The notes under the pieces: generated by a model
Databases searched by the model: none
The model's input: only the letters and a program-made list of their open reading frames with translations
Told to the model about the DNA's origin: nothing
Assembly (NCBI RefSeq): GCF_019511525.1
Contig: NZ_JAEUAT010000002.1
Span: forward strand, 496,001-560,000
Length of the DNA: 64,000 nt
From: Rhizobium cauense
Lineage (GTDB): Bacteria > Pseudomonadota > Alphaproteobacteria > Rhizobiales > Rhizobiaceae
Reading direction: 5' to 3'
Position numbers and translations under genes: made by a program
In this document: positions 26,148 to 34,367 of the stretch, piece after piece
Layout: the number at the start of each line of letters is the position of its first letter
How positions within the stretch are numbered: the stretch's first letter is position 1

Positions 26148-26804
26148 TTATCTATGGGAGTGCGGACCACTGGGTGCGGTGTAGCGAGCCTCCTTCAAGG
26201 CTAGTCTTTGCTCGTCAGTCATCGCGGCGACTTCCTCCCGGAGGCCTTCAACTGCCTTTTCGATGGCTGTCTCGACCCACTTCATTGTGCGCCAGATCAA
26301 CTGGTACAAAACGTTGTTGGTTTCCGAGTCGGAAGCGATGTTTGCGCGAATGGTAAGGGAGACAACGTCTACGAACTCGCCGTTCGGCCCGATTGCGACG
26401 AGGCTTTGAGGCTGAGACAGGGTACTGACGTCGTGGGCAATATGGTTATCTCTAACCGCTTTCCAGAAATCAAAACATTCCATTGCATTTGAGTCGGAGC
26501 CAAAAATTTTTGCAGCATTCAAAGGGCCGCTGGCCGAATTCCGTCCAAAGCAAGAAAAGTATTTGGTGGCAACGCCAGCCACTAATAAGGAGCGAGCAGA
26601 TGCGTTCGTCTCCGGTATGGCTAGCCATTCTTGCATGGCCCGTTCACACTCCTCCAAGACTGCATGGTGAAGGCGAAGAGACGACAGCCGTCTGGCACGC
26701 TGACCGGAAACCTCGGCTATTTTCGACGCGTTCGGATAAGCGTCGATCTTGATGGCCATTCTTCCATCGGGACCGCGAACTAAGCTTGTCGATAGCCGGT
26801 TCAT
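26148..26804 (-). CDS. HEPN-like protein, possible RNase or Abi type
   Basis: 218 residues, mostly helical. R118 to H124 in KAVRDNHIAHD fits the R-x4-6-H motif of HEPN proteins, many of which are RNases in toxin-antitoxin and anti-phage systems (AbiU2-like). No other domain is recognised. The gene follows its upstream neighbour by only three bases, with AGAGGG correctly spaced from ATG 26804, so the two are co-translated. Homology is inferred from the motif only. Confidence 0.6.
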   Translation of the reverse strand: MNRLSTSLVRGPDGRMAIKIDAYPNASKIAEVSGQRARRLSSLRLHHAVLEECERAMQEWLAIPETNASARSLLVAGVATKYFSCFGRNSASGPLNAAKIFGSDSNAMECFDFWKAVRDNHIAHDVSTLSQPQSLVAIGPNGEFVDVVSLTIRANIASDSETNNVLYQLIWRTMKWVETAIEKAVEGLREEVAAMTDEQRLALKEARYTAPSGPHSHR

Positions 26805-26807
26805 ATC

Positions 26808-27428
26808 TTATCCCTCTGACTTGCCGACGTATGGCGGACGGTCCCCAAACATTCTCGCTAGTTTGTTATTGAGCCAGCGCGGCGTGTGGTAGTTACCGAC
26901 AGCATAGCCATGCTCCACCAGGAAGCGCCACCAGTTATTGCAAAGAGATTGAAAAGTGCTCAATGCCAATACGCCTTCGCGCCCGTCGTCGTGGACGTGG
27001 CGGAAATGCCAGCCTGGTGGTTCATCCTCATCGCCATCGATCCAGTCGATCCGTACCTCGCCCCCTGGCCAATCTTTGTCCTCATGCTTCGAATGCTTGG
27101 CTGTGTCGGCGATCGCCTCGCACTTTGCTTGTTCAGGGACGATTCGATGTACGTCCGCCCAAAACAGACCGTCTGAAAAGGCAACTCCTTGTTCCCTCGA
27201 GGCCCTCTTCGCCGCGGTAAAAACCCATTGCGCTAAACTCCAGGCCGCGATGCACACGTTGATGGCCGCGTAGGCGAGCGGCTGGCGCTCCTCAGGGTAG
27301 CTTACTTGGATGTCTCTGAAGACCTCCACGTCCCAGACGAGTTTTTCCCACATAGATAGAGGGTCATTAATCAATCCAGTATGCGCAGTTGCAGGCTTTC
27401 TGGACGGCTTTGAACGAATGCGCGCCAA
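26808..27428 (-). CDS. Hypothetical helical protein, HEPN-like
   Basis: 206 residues. The start is taken as TTG 27428 because AGGAGG lies six bases ahead of it; a GTG at 27458 has no such site. The AAINVCIAAWSLAQWVF helix and the later IADTAKHSKHEDKDW segment (KHSKH about 111-115) resemble uncharacterised HEPN-type proteins that have a K-H motif after an Ala-Asn/Thr helix. It is the first of two tightly joined genes; 55 bases separate it from the YfbU-type gene. Confidence 0.6.
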   Translation of the reverse strand: MARIRSKPSRKPATAHTGLINDPLSMWEKLVWDVEVFRDIQVSYPEERQPLAYAAINVCIAAWSLAQWVFTAAKRASREQGVAFSDGLFWADVHRIVPEQAKCEAIADTAKHSKHEDKDWPGGEVRIDWIDGDEDEPPGWHFRHVHDDGREGVLALSTFQSLCNNWWRFLVEHGYAVGNYHTPRWLNNKLARMFGDRPPYVGKSEG

Positions 27429-27483
27429 GGGTTGCCTCCTATTCTTAGCTGGAGGCACTCTCGCGAGTGCCCCTCGCTATTGA

Positions 27484-27984
27484 TCATGCAACGAGAGAGG
27501 CGATTTGGTCTTCCGTCATCTTGAAAGGCTTGCCGATGCTCTGCCAACGTTGAAGCATCTTCCTGTAGCGAGGGAGAGAGGCCGAGCTGTGTGAGTTGTG
27601 CGGGTACTTTTCAAGCTCCGACCAACGTCCAAGGTCACGGCGGACGAACTTTGCAAAGCCGAAATGGTCGTCGTCGTTATTGCCGTCGAAGCCCTCAAAC
27701 TTAGCATGCAGGTCAGAGGTCGTTTTATTTAGATCCATTGCCGACCCCTCAATCGCGCGAAAGAGATCAAGAATATCGTATACTTCCTGTCCAAATTCTG
27801 AGCTGATCGGCTCCAAGTTCATGGCAGGGCTGATTTCCGAGTAGAGAAACTCATAACCACTCTCGACGATCTCGCCGGCCTGCCGGTAGTGCTCAATGTC
27901 ACTGGGGTTCAATAGTCCCAAAATCCGGAACTGGTTGGAGAGTATAAGGCGTTCGGCAAAGGTAAGGCTGGTGTCAGGCATCAA
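27484..27984 (-). CDS. YfbU-family protein
   Basis: 166 residues. It starts SLTFAERLILSNQFRILGLLNP, close to the YfbU opening TNAQRLILSNQYKMM, and retains GYEFLYSEI, the GFDGNNDDDHFGFAKFVRRDLGRWSELEKYP block and the PRYRKMLQRWQSIGKP block at the right spacing. The family's role is unsettled (a link to cell death has been proposed for the E. coli protein). First gene of a minus-strand group of three with the two HEPN-like genes. Confidence 0.8.
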   Translation of the reverse strand: MMPDTSLTFAERLILSNQFRILGLLNPSDIEHYRQAGEIVESGYEFLYSEISPAMNLEPISSEFGQEVYDILDLFRAIEGSAMDLNKTTSDLHAKFEGFDGNNDDDHFGFAKFVRRDLGRWSELEKYPHNSHSSASLPRYRKMLQRWQSIGKPFKMTEDQIASLVA

Positions 27985-28120
27985 TCGTTCTTCCCGTTTG
28001 AATTGTCACTCGAATCGCGAGCAACGAACGATAGTGTTGTGTCGCTACGTTTTGCTAGCATAAATAGACGTGACTTCACTTGAATTACTGATCGGTCGAT
28101 CGACGTGGGTACTAATCTGT

Positions 28121-28237
28121 CCGGACCGATTGCGGAACCGTTTCGTAAGGCGGAAGCGGAACGAACGCGAACAGACAGAATGCGCCTTCTCCGGTTTTTC
28201 AGTGTTTTGCGGTAGCAATCGCCGTTCGGGACGGGGG
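28121..28237 (+). repeat. Boundary repeat copy A (long form)
   Basis: About 117 bases, beginning CCGGACCGATTGCGGA and ending CCGTTCGGGACGGGGG (28222-28237), align at roughly three-quarters identity with 31957-32071. It lies in the 332-base gap between the YfbU-type and Abi-alpha genes. Downstream it runs into a TTCAAG..CCCC..GCGCCA stretch that loosely resembles a tRNA T-arm and CCA end. The rest of the gap shows no gene. Confidence 0.6.
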
Positions 28238-28316
28238 TTCAAGAAGCCCCATCTGGCGCCATTCCCAACCTCTCGGGGAGATGATATAGCCGGAGAGTTC
28301 GAGTAGGAGGTTTGCG

Positions 28317-29057
28317 GTGGCCGACGGGACGGATGTTGCTCTAACTGTGGCCACGGAGGTGGCTAAGGAAATTTCAAAGGAGGCCTATGCAGACGGCGTT
28401 GCTCCTTCACTTAGGCAGGCCGGGGGCTTACTAGAAGATCTCGCGAAAACCGCACGCTTGGCGCTGGCTCCCATCCAGGTCACGGCCGCACTTCAGGATC
28501 GCTTTCGTGATTTTCTCGACCGCACGATACGCCGTGTTCCTGAAGATCGCCGGGTGTCCCCTCCGCCTCAAATCGCGGGGCCTGTTTTTGAAGGTCTGAA
28601 GTATGAAGAGGCTGGCACGCCACTCGATGAGATGTTCTCCCAGCTTTTATCCAAGGGCATGGATAGCCAGTACATCCACCTCGCACACCCGTCTTACCCC
28701 CAGATTATCAGGCAACTTAGCCGTGACGAGGCCGTCCTACTTCTCGAAATATCTAGCTTTGAAAAGTCTGGAGCACCGGCCAAGCGCCGAACGAGTATGG
28801 ATTTAAACACTCCGCCGCCTCCTGCCTGGAAAAACGTCAAGATCGAACTTGATGAACTGAACCTCGAGCAGTTGCACTATCCAGACAACTTCGACCTCTA
28901 TTTTCAGCACTTGTATTCGATGGGGATCGCTGCGGCCTTTAAGGTGCACGAGGAGCCTACTAAGAACCTTGATGGAACACAAAAGGGAACGCGGGTCTTA
29001 GAGGAGTTCCGGCTCACTGATTTCGGTCGCCACTTCATGTCGGCTGTCACCAAGTGA
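28317..29057 (+). CDS. Abi-alpha (DUF4393) abortive-infection-type protein
   Basis: 246 residues, GTG 28317 with GTAGGAGG well placed. The helical N-terminus (TEVAKEISKEAYADGVAPSLRQAGG), the LAPIQVTAALQDRF segment, the PPPQIAGPVFEGLKY block, and LAHPSYPQIIRQLSRDEAVLLLEI match DUF4393, annotated as abortive infection alpha. Those proteins are thought to stop phage growth by harming the infected cell. In a prophage it would protect the lysogen from other phages. It stands alone between repeat copies A and B. Confidence 0.8.
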   Translation: MADGTDVALTVATEVAKEISKEAYADGVAPSLRQAGGLLEDLAKTARLALAPIQVTAALQDRFRDFLDRTIRRVPEDRRVSPPPQIAGPVFEGLKYEEAGTPLDEMFSQLLSKGMDSQYIHLAHPSYPQIIRQLSRDEAVLLLEISSFEKSGAPAKRRTSMDLNTPPPPAWKNVKIELDELNLEQLHYPDNFDLYFQHLYSMGIAAAFKVHEEPTKNLDGTQKGTRVLEEFRLTDFGRHFMSAVTK

Positions 29058-29194
29058 TCTTCCGGGTTGGAAAACTCGTTCCGCTCGTTGAGCCCCAGCG
29101 GTAGTTTTGGGACAAAAATTACCCAAGTAAAACAATTAGCACGGTGAAAGTTCAATCCCCTTCACCAGCGCCACGCCAACGAAATGAGACGCTG

Positions 29195-29210
29195 CCGTTC
29201 GAGACGGGGG
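29195..29210 (+). repeat. Boundary repeat copy B
   Basis: CCGTTCGAGACGGGGG, one base different from copy A, lies between the Abi-alpha gene and the CoiA-like gene. Just before it, GGTGAA..TTCACC (29143-29166) could fold into a hairpin and is followed by GCGCCA. Confidence 0.5.
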
Positions 29211-29211
29211 A

Positions 29212-30021
29212 CTAGAACCGTGGTCGCCGGCGAGTCGCATTGAAAAAACGTACCCGCCGCGCGTATTCTATCTGCGCCTGACGCTCCGCTTCGCGCCGCG
29301 CGGTGATGTCCGCCGCGATCTCTTCAAGGATTGAATGATTGGGGAAAGCTTGCGCAAATTGGTGCGCGCCTTCGAGAAACTGAGTTTTTGACATCCTCGC
29401 AATCACAGCATTACCATCCACGCGACCCGGCAAGAGGCACCAGAGGTTCCCTCCCGACGCCATCGGGGATCGTCTGTCGTGATCGCCGTCATGCCCTCCG
29501 AAGTCAAAGAATACCGGTTTTGAACATGCAATCCACGTCTGGGGGAAGCATTCCTCCGGCAAGCGTGTCATAAAGTACCCCGATCGAATAGCACCTCGCA
29601 GATCCTTGGCGCCTCGCTCGAATCTTGGGATGTCATTTTTCAACCGAGTTCCGTCGACTACCCAAATCAGGTGTTCGTAGAACGCTTCCCTCGCCATTCG
29701 TTCCAGTGGTGAGATTGCAGACCGCTGGAACTCGATGACGAGTCCTGCGGCATTTCGGACATCGGCTATATGCTTTTCGCCGGACGTGCTCCATTGAATG
29801 GCCTCACGCCATTCGGCAGGGAAATGGTCCTTCCACGCTCTGTGCCACGGCGTTTCCGGTTCCCACCAGGGATCACAATTGCGCTTTCCCTTATGCGCCC
29901 AATGCCATATTTTGAGCGGGCCGCACTTGGCCACGACTTCTTGCTCGCAGCTCGGACAGCTTCCTCGAAGCTTAGATTGTGTCGCTTCTTGGCGTTCCCC
30001 ATTTACCAAGGCGTATCTCAA
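29212..30021 (-). CDS. CoiA-like nuclease-family protein
   Basis: 269 residues, TTG 30021 with AAGGG six bases away. The N-terminal zinc-ribbon part shows CPSCEQEVVAKCG and HWAHKGKRNCD. The nuclease core reads W-x3-F..EW, then KHIADVRNAAGLVIEFQRSAIS, the restriction-like D-x-n-E-x-Q pattern of competence CoiA-like proteins. In transformable bacteria CoiA acts on incoming DNA; here a DNA-targeting or exclusion role is inferred. The start is three bases after the preceding membrane-protein stop, so the pair is likely translated together. Confidence 0.8.
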   Translation of the reverse strand: MRYALVNGERQEATQSKLRGSCPSCEQEVVAKCGPLKIWHWAHKGKRNCDPWWEPETPWHRAWKDHFPAEWREAIQWSTSGEKHIADVRNAAGLVIEFQRSAISPLERMAREAFYEHLIWVVDGTRLKNDIPRFERGAKDLRGAIRSGYFMTRLPEECFPQTWIACSKPVFFDFGGHDGDHDRRSPMASGGNLWCLLPGRVDGNAVIARMSKTQFLEGAHQFAQAFPNHSILEEIAADITARREAERQAQIEYARRVRFFNATRRRPRF

Positions 30022-30024
30022 CTT

Positions 30025-30219
30025 TCACCCTTCCCCTCGCGCAAAACCCCAGAGCAAAAATCCGGGGGCGGCAATAACTATCGTCCATAGCCATCCCGCT
30101 GTCGATTTTATGATCGACTGATCGTTGATCGGCAGTGTGTTGTAGGAAAACCATTGAATAGCCGCGAGGGCAAAAAAGACGACAGCGATCGAGCGCAGTA
30201 AGATTTTCTTTGTAGTCAT
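30025..30219 (-). CDS. Small two-pass membrane protein, partner of the CoiA-like gene
   Basis: 64 residues from ATG 30219. Two hydrophobic segments (ILLRSIAVVFFALAAIQWF and WLWTIVIAAPGFLLWGF) flank a short periplasmic or cytoplasmic loop. It sits directly upstream of the CoiA-like gene with only a three-base gap. It has no recognised family. It could anchor the nuclease at the membrane. Confidence 0.65.
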   Translation of the reverse strand: MTTKKILLRSIAVVFFALAAIQWFSYNTLPINDQSIIKSTAGWLWTIVIAAPGFLLWGFARGEG

Positions 30220-30438
30220 TTTGCCTCCAGCCCGATGCAGTACACCTCGTTTGCAAATCCATATCAACTGGCGATCTGCTTAGGCTGCCAAAATCATCCT
30301 CACGGCGGGTCAAATTGGCTGGACACTTTCCGGAAAAGCATAATGATTGCGTAGCAACATTGAGTGTCCAGTTAGCCGCTAACTATATTGTTTTGGTTCA
30401 ATTTCCTTGGCCCGGCTCTGGGTAACATTTCTATATTT

Positions 30439-30453
30439 CCGTTCGGGACGGGG
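30439..30453 (+). repeat. Boundary repeat copy C
   Basis: CCGTTCGGGACGGGG, identical to the core of copy A, sits immediately beyond the stop of the secreted-protein gene. The bases between it and the membrane-protein gene (30268-30438) show no gene. Confidence 0.5.
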
Positions 30454-30454
30454 C

Positions 30455-30784
30455 CTACGGGCATCCACGTTTGATGTGTGCGTCAACGATGATGCCAGTG
30501 AGCTCTGGCAGGAGCGCCCCTCTTACCTGGTCCATGGTTGTCTGGACAACCGCAGCCGAGCGTTCCTTCGCCACGTACTCTTGAACCTTATCCTGGTAGT
30601 TTTTGCAGGAGTGGTAAACAGCCGGGATCAGTTCAGATGGCGGCAAACAGCTCTTAAGGCCATAGTCTAAAGCCTCTAACCTGAGACACATGGTAAAGTC
30701 GTTTCCAAGGTCAACAAGTTCATCGGCGCCGGCCAAGCCGGTCGAAAGACACAGCAAGGCTGCAGTGAGTAGCTCGGCCTTCAC
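30455..30784 (-). CDS. Small secreted protein, prophage accessory
   Basis: 109 residues, GTG 30784 with GGAGG correctly spaced. The signal peptide is MKAELLTAALLCLSTGLAGA. The mature protein has four cysteines (CLRLEALDYGLKSC, SCKNYQ and the near-terminal KRGC), likely two disulfides, so periplasmic or extracellular. It is not recognised. Its start faces the DUF2971 gene. Confidence 0.65.
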   Translation of the reverse strand: MKAELLTAALLCLSTGLAGADELVDLGNDFTMCLRLEALDYGLKSCLPPSELIPAVYHSCKNYQDKVQEYVAKERSAAVVQTTMDQVRGALLPELTGIIVDAHIKRGCP

Positions 30785-30936
30785 TTTTTCCTCCAGTAAC
30801 TCGCCTACGTTCCACTTACACTGCTACCGCCTCATGCTCGGCTTCTCAAGATGAGTTTAAGCAAACACCAGAGGACTATTTCTCCTATAGGTCGCCAATG
30901 TATAAGGAGATCACCTTATTTGAGTGGTGACCCTTC

Positions 30937-31830
30937 ATGAGCTTTGAACCGCATCCGGAACTTCCCCAGAGCCTTTACAAGTATTGTTCCCAAGCTGCGG
31001 CTCGCGCTACGCTGGCGAGCGGGACACTGCAGTTTTCTCGACCTGGACTGTTCAATGACGGCTTCGATCTTCGAATTGCGCTCGCCTTAAATATAAACGA
31101 GGAAATCGTAATAGAGCGAGCATTGGAACAGATGTATGATGGAGCGTACGGCTCTACGTCGTTTTTGCCGGGTAACCGGCTCGGCGCTCTCCTGCTCATC
31201 ATGCGGCAGCTTCAATGGAAGCCTGAGCCCGGCGAATTCAAAGAAGCGCTTCGCCCGGCGGTGAAAGATCTGGTCGCTAATCGGAACAAAATGCTGCAGC
31301 AGCTCTCAGATGCGCTGGCGGCCGAGGCGGCAAAATTCAAAGTACTCTGCCTCTCCAGTTCTCCTACGGTTGCCCCATTGTGGGGAAACTACGCCGAAAA
31401 CATCCAAGGCGTAGCGCTGCAGTTCTCACCTCGCTCCGACGATAGCATATTTCTGACGGCGCGGCCGGTTAACTACGTGGAACACGAGCCAGTATTGTTC
31501 GATGATCAAGGCTTCATTGATTGGTTGTCAGGGCGCCGAGGCTTCGCCGATACAGACGTCTCTTCCCAGGTTGTCTACACCAAGACTGCAGACTGGGCTT
31601 ACGAGCGCGAATGGAGGATTGTCGCTGGTTGCGGATGGAAGCCAGACGAGGAAAGAGAGTTTGTTGAGTTCAGTGTGGATGATCTGGAGGCTGTCATATT
31701 CGGCTCAAGGACGACGGAGGATTTTCGCGAGGAAGTGAAGCAGCTTGTTGCCGAGCGATACCCGTCGTGCAAGCTACGACAACTAAAGCCAGCGACTGGT
31801 AGGATGACTTATGAGATCGCTGATCTTTAG
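30937..31830 (+). CDS. DUF2971-family protein
   Basis: 297 residues. The opening SLYKYCSQAAARATLASGTLQFSRPGLFNDGFDLR and the later APLWGNYAENIQGVALQF and WAYEREWRIV motifs are the DUF2971 pattern; the normal FNDPFD is here FNDGFD. The family is common near phage and defence genes, and its biochemical role is unsettled. It lies alone between copies C and D of the boundary repeat. Confidence 0.75.
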   Translation: MSFEPHPELPQSLYKYCSQAAARATLASGTLQFSRPGLFNDGFDLRIALALNINEEIVIERALEQMYDGAYGSTSFLPGNRLGALLLIMRQLQWKPEPGEFKEALRPAVKDLVANRNKMLQQLSDALAAEAAKFKVLCLSSSPTVAPLWGNYAENIQGVALQFSPRSDDSIFLTARPVNYVEHEPVLFDDQGFIDWLSGRRGFADTDVSSQVVYTKTADWAYEREWRIVAGCGWKPDEEREFVEFSVDDLEAVIFGSRTTEDFREEVKQLVAERYPSCKLRQLKPATGRMTYEIADL

Positions 31831-31956
31831 TCGCACTCGCCACGTTATTTGATGGTGGTTGGAAGATTGGCTTCCGCGTGACCTGATTTCGGCCCTAGAG
31901 GCTAACTGTGCGTTACGATGGTTCTCGACTTTGTCGGGTCCTTTTCATCGGTGATG

Positions 31957-32071
31957 CCGGACCGTTTGCGGACCGCTTCGCCGGACAGAGGCGGAACAGG
32001 CGCGAACAAACTCGATGCGCTTACCCCGGTTTTGCTGGGTTCTTCGGAGGCAACGCCGTTCGGGACGTGGG
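31957..32071 (+). repeat. Boundary repeat copy D (long form)
   Basis: It begins CCGGACCGTTTGCGGA and ends CCGTTCGGGACGTGGG (32056-32071), the counterpart of copy A over its whole length. It fills most of the 290-base gap after the DUF2971 gene. No convincing gene is seen in that gap; the short frames across it are translations of the repeat. Confidence 0.6.
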
Positions 32072-32120
32072 ACGCGGCCTATTCCGTGCTTGCGGTCGTA
32101 GATAAAGAGACACAGTATTT

Positions 32121-32903
32121 TTAAGGACGATCACCCGGCACGGAGTGGCTTGATTTCTTCAAAAGCCTGGAAATGCTTTTAATGAGGGTCACCGGATTAG
32201 TTTCCTCGTAATCGAAATCGTCCACCGAGATGCGCTCGGGAACCTCGTACGCCGCTGGGTTGCGGTTCCATTTCACCAACGAAACCGCCTTTATTTGGCA
32301 TGTTGCGTCCGCGATGGCGGCAAGCTTGCGGGAAGGGCCACCAATTTCCTCTAACGATCCGCTTATCGTTGAAAGAAGTACGCGTTCCAATTCCAGATTG
32401 TTGAATGTCTCAAGCTCGTAGTCTGAAAGCCAGAGATTGAATGCGGAGATCTTCGTAAGTAAGTCCTGCTGCACATCTTGCCGACGCGCCGCTGGAAGTC
32501 CTTCATCGTCCGGGTTGTCGTTATCGTCTAGGAAAAAGGTGATACGAGTAAGTTTGTATTTCTTTCCTTCGCCGGGGGGCAATAATGAGAGGAAGGAGTT
32601 GGTGCTCATCTGTTTGCAGTAGCCGTCGAGGGACTTGACCAACTCTTCGAAGGCGCGGTTGCGAGGCTCTGCTCTTAGCGAAGCTTCTGCATATATTGTT
32701 TGTCGGTAGGTCGCATATGCGGCGACGCCTGCAATTGCAGCGGAAACCAATGCCACCAACGTCGAAACGATGAGAGCATACTTTTCAATGCTCGACGAGA
32801 ATCGGTCTTGTCTTCTGCGCCCATGACTTTGCCAGCGCTCAAGCCTGCGCCTTCTGCGGTGCGATTTCAGAATCGCAAGCTTGTTAAGTGCCGTCCAAAT
32901 CAT
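32121..32903 (-). CDS. Membrane protein translationally coupled to integrase
   Basis: 260 residues from ATG 32903, which overlaps the integrase stop as ATGA. A very basic N-terminus (HRRRRRLERWQSHGRRRQDR) precedes a membrane segment (YALIVSTLVALVSAAIAGVAAYATY), then a long soluble helical part with FLSLLPPGEGKKY and DDNDNPDDEG. It has no recognised family. Prophage membrane proteins of this layout can block superinfection, but that is inference. Coupling to int implies expression from the integrated prophage. Confidence 0.65.
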   Translation of the reverse strand: MIWTALNKLAILKSHRRRRRLERWQSHGRRRQDRFSSSIEKYALIVSTLVALVSAAIAGVAAYATYRQTIYAEASLRAEPRNRAFEELVKSLDGYCKQMSTNSFLSLLPPGEGKKYKLTRITFFLDDNDNPDDEGLPAARRQDVQQDLLTKISAFNLWLSDYELETFNNLELERVLLSTISGSLEEIGGPSRKLAAIADATCQIKAVSLVKWNRNPAAYEVPERISVDDFDYEETNPVTLIKSISRLLKKSSHSVPGDRP

Positions 32904-34228
32904 TGCCCCACCCACTTAAACTTGATCGATTCCAGCAGCGCCTGGCGTCGCTTCAACTCTGAGCCATCGCCGTAGACCGGCCGGCCAAACTCATGCCCCA
33001 TCAAATCGGCTTGCATGCGATCGGAAACACCGGCGTTCTCGATGCGATCCTGAAACGTGTGGCGGAAGGAGTAGAGCGTGTGGAGCCGGGTAGGGCGCAG
33101 CTCCTCCTTCTTCATCATCTTGTTGATCAGGGCAGATGCTACGTCAGCCTTGTCCTGGTAGCGCGAGAAGCCCTCCGGATACTGCTTCGCTGCCCATAGG
33201 GCGACACCAACGAGCGGAATACGGCGGATTGAGTATTCCGTCTTCTGGCGCCGATCGGTGCGCTCCGCGACTTCCAGGTGCGGAACCTCGTCATTGAGGA
33301 CGATATCCTGAGGGCGGAGGTTGCAAACCTCGCCGAGTCGCATTCCGGTTTCGATCATGATGTAGACGATGCACCGCGCGTCGAGGTTCATGGTCTGCAG
33401 CGCGTCGGGGGCGAGGATCTTGCTCTGTATCCAGTCCACCGAGAACGGGCGGCGTTTGTCGAGCTTGTTGGCGTTGGTTTCCTTGATCCGGCTCTTCGTC
33501 CAGACTTCCTTGTAGTTCGTGTGGAGGGCCTCATCGATCACGGTCAGCATGCCAAGCATGTCGCTGAAGCTGCGATTCGCCGTATAGGCCTTTAGGTTCT
33601 CGGTTTTCACCTTTTGCGTCCACCAGCTGCGATAGCGCAGAATGTCGGCCCGAACGATCCGGCCGAGTTCCATATCATCGCCGAGTTGGCTCTTGGCGTA
33701 GTCGATGGCTCGCAGGCGTGAGTTCTTATGCTTGCGCAACTGGTCGGGAGACATGCCAGTCATCCCCGCCTCATTATGCTCTTCGTAGAGCTTCCAGACG
33801 TCGTTCAGTGTAGGGGCCGGCTCGTCGGCTGTCCCCATGACCGCGTCAACAATCGTCTCGGACTGGCCGAACGCATCTTCCGCCACGGCGATGCGGCGCT
33901 CGAATTCGGCGAGGTCAGCTTCTCCAACGTCGGCCGCCGGCTTGTAGGTGAAGCCTAGCGACTGTGCTGCCCTCAGCGCGGCCTCGTAGCGCGCCACAGA
34001 CGATTCCTTGCCCTCGCCATGCAGAAGAGCCTTCCACAGCGTCTCAAGCGCCTGGTGAACGTTCTCTGCGCGACTGAGCGCTTCCTTGTGATTCTTCGTC
34101 TTCAGGGATTGCTTGACGTGGACCCGGCCATCGTGTGGCGCGACCTCGACCGGAACGCGCCTGTAGTACCGGTAGATGCCGCTGGTCGGATGTTTGACCA
34201 CGTATCGCGAGATATCGTCATTGGCCAT
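32900..34228 (-). CDS. int: Tyrosine site-specific integrase
   Basis: 442 residues from ATG 34228. The N-terminus (YVVKHPTSGIYRYYRRVPVEV) resembles the DUF6538-type arm-binding domain. The catalytic domain shows the first Arg in ETGMRLGEVCNL, the RHT box in LYSFRHTFQDR and the tyrosine in LMGHEFGRPVYGDG. The first His of the usual H-x-x-R box is replaced by Tyr or Ser, as in some rhizobial integrases. It inserts and, with a directionality factor not seen here, excises the prophage. The adjacent tRNA-Asn is the likely target. Confidence 0.93.
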   Translation of the reverse strand: MANDDISRYVVKHPTSGIYRYYRRVPVEVAPHDGRVHVKQSLKTKNHKEALSRAENVHQALETLWKALLHGEGKESSVARYEAALRAAQSLGFTYKPAADVGEADLAEFERRIAVAEDAFGQSETIVDAVMGTADEPAPTLNDVWKLYEEHNEAGMTGMSPDQLRKHKNSRLRAIDYAKSQLGDDMELGRIVRADILRYRSWWTQKVKTENLKAYTANRSFSDMLGMLTVIDEALHTNYKEVWTKSRIKETNANKLDKRRPFSVDWIQSKILAPDALQTMNLDARCIVYIMIETGMRLGEVCNLRPQDIVLNDEVPHLEVAERTDRRQKTEYSIRRIPLVGVALWAAKQYPEGFSRYQDKADVASALINKMMKKEELRPTRLHTLYSFRHTFQDRIENAGVSDRMQADLMGHEFGRPVYGDGSELKRRQALLESIKFKWVGQ

Positions 34229-34367
34229 GAGGGGCGGGCTTCCTTCGGCGCTTTGGTCCCGATGTAGTCCGCAATGTATCCCAAAATGTAGCCAAAACGG
34301 CAAGAGGCGCCTGATCGCTGCTCTTCGGGCGACTTTATGGGGTGGTGCTAAGTGTTTGCTAACGCTG

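Noticed and set aside
28070..28306. Small + strand frame resembling another at 31908-32105
   Set aside because: The similarity comes from the two long repeat copies; neither has a ribosome site or stable start, so they are treated as repeat DNA.
29143..29171. Possible tRNA remnant beside repeat copy B
   Set aside because: Only a hairpin and GCGCCA are seen; no acceptor, D or anticodon arm, so it is not called as tRNA.
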